Source of the DNA: Betaproteobacteria bacterium | Lineage (GTDB): Bacteria; Pseudomonadota; Gammaproteobacteria; Burkholderiales; Casimicrobiaceae | Assembly: GCA_013298455.1 (NCBI GenBank) | Contig: JAAFHR010000057.1 | Span: 1 to 11,851 of the forward strand | DNA length: 11,851 bases | Direction: 5' to 3' | In this document: positions 6,761 to 11,851 of the stretch, piece by piece | Layout: the number at the start of each line of letters is the position of its first letter | Position numbering within the stretch: position 1 is the first letter of the stretch | The notes under the pieces: model-generated | The model's database searches: none | Seen by the model: only the letters and a program-made list of their open reading frames with translations | Told to the model about the DNA's origin: nothing | Translations under genes and position numbers: made by a program

Positions 6761-7620
6761 ACAAACGGCACGCTGAGTCGGTTGATCGACGAATTGGCCC
6801 ATTGCCCCACACGCTGCAACTCACCGCGCCATTGCCCACCCGCGATCTGACCGCGTAGCGCCCAACGCGTTGATACTTCGTTCCATCCGATAGCGAGCGA
6901 TGTACCGCGAAGATGCGCCCACGGCGTTTCACCGCGATCCGGCGTGGGATCGAGTATTTGAATGCGCTGCGTCAGCTCAATGGTTAGCCCGTTGGCGGGG
7001 TGTGGCATCGCCGTTTCGATACGCCAGCGTCCGGCCACCGGTGCAGGAATCACCCACAGCATCATCTTGTGTTCGCGATTCGTGCCGTACGGTTTTTCGG
7101 GCGAACGCACGACGAGCGTTTCATCGGGCTGCCAGTCGCCCATGTCCCATTCATGCGAAACGACACGCGTGCCAGGCCGCATCTGCGCCAGAAGCATGGG
7201 TCGGAGCTTCATGTTGAATTCAGGGAGCAAGTAGAGCGTCACCACCGAAGGCTCGGCAAACGCCAAGCTGAACAAGTCTTTTTCTAGAAATTTTGTACGT
7301 GACGCCACACCCGCTCTCTGCGCCCTGGCTCTGCTCTCGCGAATCAACGCCGGATCAATTTCGTATCCGACCGCGCGTGCGCCAAATTCGGTAGCGGCGG
7401 CAATCACGATCCGACCATCGCCCGAGCCCAGATCCCAGAGCACATCACTGGATTTGATCTCCGCCATCTGCAGCATGCGCCGCACCACTCGCGGCGGCGT
7501 TTGTACGTAGGGCACCTCTTCAATCGGCAAAGCGGGCGCCGCATCTTGCGCCCCTGCAAAACGACTGGCGGACACGCTAGCGAGCGCTGCCAAGACGAGC
7601 CGCCGTCGTTGGCTATCCAT
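6745..7620 (-). CDS. SAM-dependent methyltransferase-fold protein with export signal
   Basis: A 291-residue protein from ATG 7620. A GTG at 7665 would add 15 residues but would bury the signal sequence. The N-terminus MDSQRRRLVLAALAS...RFAGAQ looks like an export signal, possibly Tat (RRRLVL), with cleavage near AGA-Q. The class I methyltransferase core follows: VLWDLGSGDGR (60-70) is the SAM-binding glycine loop (motif I), YEID (86-89) holds the acidic residue expected to bind the ribose, and LYLLPEFN (129-136) with VVSHEWDMGDW (153-163) complete the fold. The DLGSGDGR plus YLLP pattern recalls the FAM173/ATPSCKMT protein-lysine methyltransferase group. Residues about 190-291 are an extra, strand-rich tail. 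It is probably co-transcribed with the DUF6502-type gene upstream (73-base gap). The ribosome site is weak. The methyl acceptor is unknown, and export of a SAM-using enzyme is odd. Confidence 0.82.
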   Translation of the reverse strand: MDSQRRRLVLAALASVSASRFAGAQDAAPALPIEEVPYVQTPPRVVRRMLQMAEIKSSDVLWDLGSGDGRIVIAAATEFGARAVGYEIDPALIRESRARAQRAGVASRTKFLEKDLFSLAFAEPSVVTLYLLPEFNMKLRPMLLAQMRPGTRVVSHEWDMGDWQPDETLVVRSPEKPYGTNREHKMMLWVIPAPVAGRWRIETAMPHPANGLTIELTQRIQILDPTPDRGETPWAHLRGTSLAIGWNEVSTRWALRGQIAGGQWRGELQRVGQWANSSINRLSVPFVAKRA

Positions 7621-7693
7621 CACGGCTGCCCGAAGAAATCGAGGCGAATTGAGCTCGATTGCCACGCTCTGCGTTGAATGAACGACATCGCGA

Positions 7694-8515
7694 TCATGGC
7701 CGCAAGTTCTCGCTGTACACGCTTAGTAAACAAGTGATGCGCGTGGGCTGTTCACCGGGGCGCAATCGAGATTGAGAATCCACCAATCGATCATTGAGCC
7801 GATCAATGATCGCGTGGCCCTCGCCGTCGGCGAACGCTTGCATCTGTGCAATCGCGGTGGGTGTTGTGGCCAACGAATAGGAAATGTACGTGCGATGAAT
7901 TCGCTTTTGCGACAACACGTTTTCGACGACGGCTGCGGTTGCGTCGTGAGAGATCATGGCCAGCATACCGATACTGTCGGCGAGCGCTGGATTTCGGAGC
8001 AGAAATGTGACGTCCATGAACACGCGACCATCGGGAAGCCGCTCCGCCATCTGGTTGCCCAAAAGGCCTTCGAGCAACTCGTTGGCGTTGGCGCCGGTAC
8101 CAAGCGTTTCTTGCACCAAATCCTCAAAGGTCGCATCGCTACTTCCCGGTGGTCGATCGGCTACCAGCCAGAGGGGCTTTCGCTTGCCGAGCGCGTCGAG
8201 ATACGTTTTGCTGGAGCCCCATTGATTGCCCAATTGGATCAACGCGGAGGGCTCAGGGGCGTGCCAAGCCATCCCAGTTTCGCGCAGCCTACGAACATCT
8301 TTACGGTGAACGCCAGTTTGGGCGGCCACCTTGGCGTCTGAGGCGGGACGTCCGCCCTCAGTGAAATGCGTTTGCGCCACGTCGACATAGACCGCTTTCA
8401 GAATTTCGACAAATTCTTGTAGCGGCAAACCGACATGAATCATGACCCGCACGATCGGTCTGAGCATGCGCGCCAAACCCGCCTGCGCCGCCTGTTTGAT
8501 GTTGCTGTTTTCCAA
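7694..8515 (-). CDS. DUF6502-type protein with HTH-like N-terminus
   Basis: A 273-residue cytoplasmic protein with an excellent start: GGAGG five bases before the ATG. The N-terminal third, including LRPIVRVMIHVGLPLQEFVE and then SDAKVAAQTGVHRKDVRRLR (residues about 59-78), is the hallmark of the uncharacterised DUF6502 family as I recall it. The second segment reads like a helix-turn-helix, with TGVHRKDVRRL as the likely recognition helix. Residues about 85-150 fit a small winged or linker domain, and the C-terminal half is helical with no catalytic motif. No signal peptide or membrane segment is seen. A DNA-binding regulatory role is plausible from the motif alone and not proven. It is the first gene of a probable operon with the methyltransferase and is divergent from a small exported protein across a region rich in inverted repeats, which could be its own operator. 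Confidence 0.8.
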   Translation of the reverse strand: MENSNIKQAAQAGLARMLRPIVRVMIHVGLPLQEFVEILKAVYVDVAQTHFTEGGRPASDAKVAAQTGVHRKDVRRLRETGMAWHAPEPSALIQLGNQWGSSKTYLDALGKRKPLWLVADRPPGSSDATFEDLVQETLGTGANANELLEGLLGNQMAERLPDGRVFMDVTFLLRNPALADSIGMLAMISHDATAAVVENVLSQKRIHRTYISYSLATTPTAIAQMQAFADGEGHAIIDRLNDRLVDSQSRLRPGEQPTRITCLLSVYSENLRP

Positions 8516-8547
8516 GGTGTTCCTCCGTTGGCATCGACTTTTGCGAA

Positions 8548-8553
8548 ATTATC
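8548..8553 (-). promoter_or_regulatory. Extended -10 box for the DUF6502-type operon
   Basis: On the minus strand this reads TGC-GATAAT, an extended -10 element with five of six consensus bases. No convincing -35 box lies at standard distance, as extended -10 promoters tolerate. The leader would be about 25 bases, ending in the GGAGG ribosome site. Confidence 0.4.
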
Positions 8554-8591
8554 GCAGTCTCGCGCGAATCAACGAGGAAGTCACTTTTTTT

Positions 8592-8621
8592 GCAAAAACG
8601 TTAAAGAAGTTACGTTTTTGC
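8592..8621. promoter_or_regulatory. Perfect 10-bp inverted repeat, likely regulator site
   Basis: GCAAAAACGT (8592-8601) and ACGTTTTTGC (8612-8621) are exact reverse complements separated by 10 bases, so the half-site centres are about two helical turns (20 bases) apart, as for a dimeric DNA-binding protein. The centre lies about 50 bases upstream of the predicted rightward transcription start. The right half overlaps a second dyad, TGCTTT-AC-AAAGCA (8619-8632), which covers the -35 box. Confidence 0.6.
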
Positions 8622-8651
8622 TTTACAAAGCATTAATCTCATATTTATAAT
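8622..8651 (+). promoter_or_regulatory. Near-consensus sigma70 promoter for the small exported protein
   Basis: TTTACA (8622-8627) is followed after 18 bases by a perfect TATAAT (8646-8651); reading TTACAA as -35 gives 17 bases. The surrounding DNA is strikingly AT-rich compared with the rest of the window. Transcription should start near 8658 and give a leader of about 50 bases. Confidence 0.7.
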
Positions 8652-8657
8652 ATTTTC

Positions 8658-8685
8658 ACTTAATTGAGATATTTTCTCAATAAGT
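8658..8685 (+). other. 5' leader hairpin ahead of the small exported protein
   Basis: ATTGAGA (8663-8669) pairs with TCTCAAT (8675-8681) around a 5-base loop; ACTT (8658-8661) and AAGT (8682-8685) extend the stem to 11 bp past a one-base bulge. It would begin at or next to the predicted transcript 5' end, where such stems commonly shield mRNA from decay. It ends 13 bases before the AGAGG ribosome site (8699-8703). It could also be a DNA operator. Confidence 0.5.
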
Positions 8686-8708
8686 TCTTTTCAAATATAG
8701 AGGTTTTT

Positions 8709-9068
8709 ATGCATCAAATTCTGAAAATCACTTCGCTACTTGCGTTCGCTGTGTGCTGCGCAACGGCGACCGCACAATCATCTACCAACTGCAGCGGCAG
8801 CGTTAGCAGCACGGTCATCACCAGCGGATCAGCGTCCGCCACGATGAGCTGTGTCAATGGAGTCACGACGTCAAGCAGTTCCGCCACCGGTAACGCTTCG
8901 GTGTCAACTTCGCCGAATGGCGCGGCGGGAGGCACGCTACCCGCCGGCTCACCGCAGCCCGCACCCGGCAGCACGCTTTTTAACCCCACCACCGGCGGAT
9001 TCACGAGCCTCGTCTCGCGTCGATTTTGCTTCACGATCAACGGCGTGACCCGTTGTATCGGAGGCTAG
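8709..9068 (+). CDS. Small exported Ser/Thr-rich protein of unknown function
   Basis: A 119-residue product from ATG 8709, which has AGAGG five bases upstream; an earlier TTG in frame has no such support and would fall inside the leader hairpin. Residues 1-22 form a signal peptide ending ATA before Gln23. The mature protein has three visible parts: a Ser/Thr/Gly-rich repeat-like stretch (24-68), a Pro/Gly linker (70-90), and a short C-terminal segment RRFCFTINGVTRCIGG with Cys107 and Cys116. Cys28 and Cys48 give a possible second disulfide. I do not recognise the family. The promoter is the strongest in the window, so the protein may be abundant. It could be a surface, matrix or adhesive component, but this is a guess from composition. 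The next gene on the strand is a membrane HETMH protein. Confidence 0.78.
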   Translation: MHQILKITSLLAFAVCCATATAQSSTNCSGSVSSTVITSGSASATMSCVNGVTTSSSSATGNASVSTSPNGAAGGTLPAGSPQPAPGSTLFNPTTGGFTSLVSRRFCFTINGVTRCIGG

Positions 9069-9106
9069 AAGACTCCACGAAATCGGTCTCGGGCCCTGCG
9101 GAACGT

Positions 9107-9128
9107 GGTGCGAGAGCGTTCTCGCGCC
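9107..9128 (+). other. GC-rich hairpin between the two unknown genes
   Basis: GGTGCGAGA (9107-9115) can pair with TCTCGCGCC (9120-9128) around GCGT, with one G-U pair in RNA, 9 bp in all. It lies 38 bases after the stop of the small exported protein. The following bases are not T-rich, so it is an mRNA stability element or weak terminator at most. Confidence 0.35.
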
Positions 9129-9217
9129 CCACAGGGTGCCGTGTCACAAGCCCACTTCGCGCGGGCGCCCGCCCGCCGCAGGTTGCGCCGTTTACGCAAT
9201 CAGCGCTATTGTTCGCC

Positions 9218-9883
9218 ATGCTCTGGCTCGCCCTTTCAGCGTTTTTTCTCTGGCTCGCGCTCCGAGAAATCTACTTTGGTTTTGTGCCGCGCTCGGGTTT
9301 TGATCGCCCCAATCCTTCGATCTCCGTGGGTTATGTTTTGACAACACTTGGCATCGCCGCAGCGCTTGCCTATACGCCCATTCGTTATTGGCAGTTTGAA
9401 CGGTTTCTCACCCTGATCGCGCGGCAGCTCTCTGAGAGCCCCAAAGCGTACGTCCATTGCAATTCGTTTATTGATTCGGTGCTCGACACCAACGTGTTTG
9501 CCGCCGGACACGCCGATCTCGAAACCGGGCGAATTGTGTTGCAGCACCCGTGGTGCGGCGAGCTAATGGATCACTTGGCGAACCCAAAAGCCGCAACGCC
9601 AAAAGGCATTCACAGCGTGCACTTATTGACCCACGAAACGATGCACATTCGTGGCGAGATGAATGAAGCCAAGACCGATTGTCAAGGCGTGCAGCGCTAC
9701 GCCCGCGCCGCCAAACTCTTGGGGATCGACGACGAGTTGGCGCAACAACACGGCGAGATCAACTACAACGGCACCTACAAACAACGAGGTGCCATCGGCG
9801 GAATGGCAGGTCAATACTTTTCAATCGACTGTGCGCCAGGCCGAGCACTGGACGAACGCCTCAGCGATTCGATTTGGCGGTAG
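9218..9883 (+). CDS. Membrane protein with HETMH zinc-peptidase-like motif
   Basis: A 221-residue protein when started at ATG 9218. The frame stays open back to an ATG at 9026 inside the previous gene, but those 64 residues are Arg/Pro-rich and look non-coding. No good ribosome site is seen at either start, and the hydrophobic stretch begins slightly before 9218, so the true start is uncertain (TTG 9209 is another option). Two membrane segments lie near residues 1-20 and 37-53. The soluble part contains HETMH (139-143), the zinc-binding HExxH form, followed seven residues later by Glu150 in NEAKTDC, a candidate third ligand as in gluzincins. Cys81, Cys113, Cys155 and Cys205 may form disulfides if the domain is periplasmic. 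I recall similar HE-H...EA-C proteins only as uncharacterised. It could be a membrane-tethered protease; its substrate is unknown. Confidence 0.65.
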   Translation: MLWLALSAFFLWLALREIYFGFVPRSGFDRPNPSISVGYVLTTLGIAAALAYTPIRYWQFERFLTLIARQLSESPKAYVHCNSFIDSVLDTNVFAAGHADLETGRIVLQHPWCGELMDHLANPKAATPKGIHSVHLLTHETMHIRGEMNEAKTDCQGVQRYARAAKLLGIDDELAQQHGEINYNGTYKQRGAIGGMAGQYFSIDCAPGRALDERLSDSIWR

Positions 9884-9933
9884 GGTTTCGCTGAGGGTTT
9901 CACGATTAGCGCTGCCGCAAATGCTCGCAGGCG

Positions 9934-10836
9934 TCAGAATAGCGCTGCGATTTTTGCTTCGATCTGCGCGATTTGCTGCGGGCTCAGCGTCGCACTCGCC
10001 AACCCCGCAACCAGTGCCGCGCCACGCAAGCCATTGAGATAGCGATGGATCAACAGGCCGTCTGTATGCGCGGCGACGACGTTATCGCTGTCGACATCGA
10101 GCGAAGCGCGAACACCATCAAGGTAGCTTGCGATGGCGTTGGCGTCTCGGCTCGCGCTCGCAGCGCGCGCGGCACCGATGAGCGCGTCACCTCGAAACCC
10201 CAAGAGATAGCGCAACACCAAGAGACCATCGGTAGCGGCGGTGACAGGGCGCGTTGAGCGATCACCGTCAACATTCAGAATTTCACTGGACTGAACCGTC
10301 ACCTCGCTCGGAAACGCCGCATCAAAGCGCGACACGACCACGGTGGCTTTAAACGTGAGCGGGCCGCGATGCGCTGCACCCGGCGTGAAATCGAACTGAA
10401 GCGGCACGTTTCTGACCGCAACGCTGGCGTGTGTGATCGATGCCGACGTGCAGCCGCCGGGCGTGCGATAGCCAGCCGAGGGGATCGTCCACGCCCCCTG
10501 AGCCGTCTGGCCGGTCGCGTCAACCGCCCACAACAATAAGCCGCTGAACGCATCGTTGCCCGACACCGTCACCGTAATCGCCGAATTCCGAGCGTAGGTT
10601 TGCGCTGCCGAGAGCGCAAATCCGCCGTTCCCCGCGCGCACTAAAGTGTGTCCGCCCGCGTTGATAAGCTGATCGCGAGTCACGGAGCACACGGGTGCGC
10701 CGTTGGGAAACGCAAGGCACGCAGCACTTAGCCCGGCCGACGTAGCCAGCGCCGCCAATCGTCGCAATCCGCGATCGAAAACTCGTCTGCGTGCCACACC
10801 AAACAATGTCTCAGTCAGCCGTACTACGTTCACCAT
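9934..10836 (-). CDS. Exported Reeler-domain protein with two dockerin-like modules
   Basis: A 300-residue protein from ATG 10836, chosen because GGGGA lies seven bases upstream; the frame could extend 15 codons further with no ribosome site. An N-terminal signal lies within residues 1-42 after a basic stretch (ARRRVFDRGLRR). Residues about 44-170 match the Reeler pattern: GGFALSAAQTY, ITVTVSG, FSGLLLWAVD, then GCTSASITHAS (128-138), FDFTPG and LTFKATVVVS. Reeler domains are best known from reelin and related animal extracellular proteins, with sparse bacterial examples. The C-terminus has two copies of a dockerin-like unit: VDGDRS...TDGLLVLRYLLGFRG (189-216) and DVDSDN...TDGLLIHRYLNGLRG (247-272). 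The same TDGxLLxRxxLGLxG motif ends the delta-60 protein at the other end of the window. The role is probably extracellular binding or surface attachment; the partner is unknown. Confidence 0.82.
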   Translation of the reverse strand: MVNVVRLTETLFGVARRRVFDRGLRRLAALATSAGLSAACLAFPNGAPVCSVTRDQLINAGGHTLVRAGNGGFALSAAQTYARNSAITVTVSGNDAFSGLLLWAVDATGQTAQGAWTIPSAGYRTPGGCTSASITHASVAVRNVPLQFDFTPGAAHRGPLTFKATVVVSRFDAAFPSEVTVQSSEILNVDGDRSTRPVTAATDGLLVLRYLLGFRGDALIGAARAASASRDANAIASYLDGVRASLDVDSDNVVAAHTDGLLIHRYLNGLRGAALVAGLASATLSPQQIAQIEAKIAALF

Positions 10837-11012
10837 CGTCACATCCCCAAAAACCGATTCATCGACGAAGGCACGTCGCATCGCAGATCATGTTGTCATG
10901 CCCCCCAAAGGCTGTCAATCGAGCGCCGCATTCCGCAATCGCACCGCGAGTTGGTTCTTCAACAACGCGCAGAATTGAGCCACGCGCGGCGCGGGCGACG
11001 TCTCGCACGCTA

Positions 11013-11040
11013 TTCTCATTTCAATTGTTTCATTTGAGAA
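11013..11040. promoter_or_regulatory. Dyad upstream of the FAH-family gene
   Basis: TTCTCA (11013-11018) and TGAGAA (11035-11040) are exact reverse complements 16 bases apart, with a central CAATTG palindrome at 11022-11027. It lies immediately before the start codon (11049), in a short AT-rich patch of the 212-base divergent gap that otherwise shows nothing gene-like. It may be an operator covering the promoter; TATTCT at 11011-11016 is a possible -10 box without a clear -35. Confidence 0.35.
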
Positions 11041-11048
11041 CACCCAAC

Positions 11049-11851
11049 ATGCTCGATCCACAACGTCGTGACCTTTTGAAAACGCTTGGCAGCGTCGGTG
11101 CGCTGAGCGGCAGCGCCGCGCTAGCGGGCTGTGCAAGCGTTGCCGCAACCGGTCAAAACGAAAACAGAGCCGCCCCGACGCCCTTCCAAATCGCCGCCAC
11201 CACGATCCCAATCGTTGGCAGCAACGAAGTGTTTCCAGTGCGCCGCATCTATTGCATCGGTCGCAACTATGCAGCGCATGCCCGCGAAATGGGCTCCGAT
11301 CCCACCCGCGAACCGCCGTTCTTTTTTCAAAAGCCCACCGATGCGATTCAATTTGTGCCACCGGGGAAAACGGTTGATCATCCGTATCCGCCGCTCACTA
11401 AAAATTATCACTACGAAATCGAGCTCGTGGCCGCGCTCAAAAGTGGGGGCAAAAACATCTCGATGGCTGACGCACTGAGCCATGTTTACGGCTATGCACT
11501 CGGGCTCGACATGACACGCCGCGACTTACAGCGCGCGATGGGAGACGAGAAAAAGCCGTGGGAAATTGGCAAGAGCTTTGATCGCTCGGCGCCGATTGGT
11601 CCGATTCATCGCTTGGCTAGCGTGGGGCATTTCAGCAAAGGCCGCATTCAATTGCTGGTCAACGGCGTCGTCAAACAAAGCGCCGATCTCAATCAAATGA
11701 TTTGGAATGTGGCCGAGCAAATCAGCCGACTTTCTGAAGCGTTTGAACTGATGGCAGGTGACATCATTTACTCCGGCACGCCAGAAAATGTGGGCCCGGT
11801 GGCGCGCGGCGACATGATGGTGGGCAAACTCGAAGGCTTGCCAGACATCAG
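11049..11851 (+). CDS. Fumarylacetoacetate hydrolase family protein with Tat lipoprotein-like signal (partial)
   Basis: The frame is open from ATG 11049 to the window edge (267 residues, 3' end missing). The core fits the FAH superfamily, close to fumarylpyruvate hydrolase/FAHD1-type enzymes that cleave or decarboxylate acylpyruvates with a divalent metal: IYCIGRNYAAHAREMG (67-82), FFFQKPTDAI (91-100), YEIELV with metal ligands Glu123 and Glu125, GLDMTRRDLQ with Asp154, GKSFDRSAPIGP (174-185) and YSGTPENVGPV (241-251). Unusually, the first 30 residues read QRRDLLKTLG (5-14), a twin-arginine export motif, followed by LAGC (25-28), a lipobox. That predicts a lipid-anchored envelope protein in a family that is normally cytoplasmic. 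The ribosome site is weak. An alternative start giving a cytoplasmic form would have to lie near Met81, inside the fold, so the signal is probably real. The substrate is unknown. Confidence 0.88.
   Translation, partial: MLDPQRRDLLKTLGSVGALSGSAALAGCASVAATGQNENRAAPTPFQIAATTIPIVGSNEVFPVRRIYCIGRNYAAHAREMGSDPTREPPFFFQKPTDAIQFVPPGKTVDHPYPPLTKNYHYEIELVAALKSGGKNISMADALSHVYGYALGLDMTRRDLQRAMGDEKKPWEIGKSFDRSAPIGPIHRLASVGHFSKGRIQLLVNGVVKQSADLNQMIWNVAEQISRLSEAFELMAGDIIYSGTPENVGPVARGDMMVGKLEGLPDI

Noticed and set aside
6384..6932. 182-residue minus-strand frame over the cytochrome gene
   Set aside because: It covers the cytochrome on the opposite strand and part of the methyltransferase in another frame; both of those have family motifs and this one has none.
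7772..8341. 189-residue plus-strand frame
   Set aside because: It is antisense to the DUF6502-type gene, which has a strong ribosome site and family pattern.
9026..9217. N-terminal extension of the HETMH protein overlapping the small exported protein
   Set aside because: The 64 extra residues are Arg/Pro-rich, overlap 43 bases of the previous gene and have no ribosome site; they are more likely untranslated, though the true start remains open.
9882..9948. Short direct repeats AGGGTTTC and TAGCGCTGC between convergent genes
   Set aside because: They are too short, with only two copies each, to separate from chance.
10915..11483. Two minus-strand frames of 148 and 120 residues
   Set aside because: They run antisense to the FAH-family gene and are Arg/Cys-rich without recognisable features.

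Overview
The window looks like a chromosomal segment of a moderately GC-rich proteobacterium, most likely a betaproteobacterium. The reasons are the MASE4 diguanylate cyclase, the DUF6502-type protein, the c551-like cytochrome next to a PQQ sugar dehydrogenase, and several exported proteins ending in dockerin-like tails. This assignment rests on family recall and not on a search. I see no tRNA, rRNA, CRISPR array, transposase or phage gene.

Layout. Positions 33-1616 (+) encode an exported delta-60 repeat protein with a dockerin-like tail. Its stop codon lies in the outer edge of a 163-base near-perfect palindrome (1613-1775) that resembles a small non-autonomous mobile element. Three minus-strand genes follow: a tiny exported Lys/Ala-rich protein (1850-2041), a DUF900-type alpha/beta hydrolase (2161-3177) and a MASE4-GGDEF diguanylate cyclase (3327-4706). 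A regulatory gap leads into a plus-strand pair, a PQQ-type sugar/sorbosone dehydrogenase (5052-6326) and a small c-type cytochrome (6402-6719), separated by a UUCG-capped hairpin. They probably form a periplasmic oxidation module in which the cytochrome takes electrons from the dehydrogenase.

Positions 8515-6745 (minus) hold a likely two-gene operon: a DUF6502-type protein followed by a SAM-methyltransferase-fold protein that carries an export signal. Divergent from it, across an AT-rich control region with nested inverted repeats and a near-consensus promoter, is a small exported Ser/Thr-rich protein (8709-9068). A membrane protein with a HETMH zinc-peptidase-like motif follows (about 9218-9883). 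A Reeler-domain exported protein with two dockerin-like modules lies on the minus strand (9934-10836). The window ends inside a fumarylacetoacetate-hydrolase-family gene whose N-terminus looks like a Tat lipoprotein signal (11049 to the edge).

Overall theme: an unusually large share of the genes encode envelope or exported products, including two enzyme folds (SAM methyltransferase and FAH hydrolase) that are normally cytoplasmic. The items most worth a second look are the 163-base palindrome, the 8516-8708 control region with its two downstream unknown genes, and the two apparently exported enzymes.
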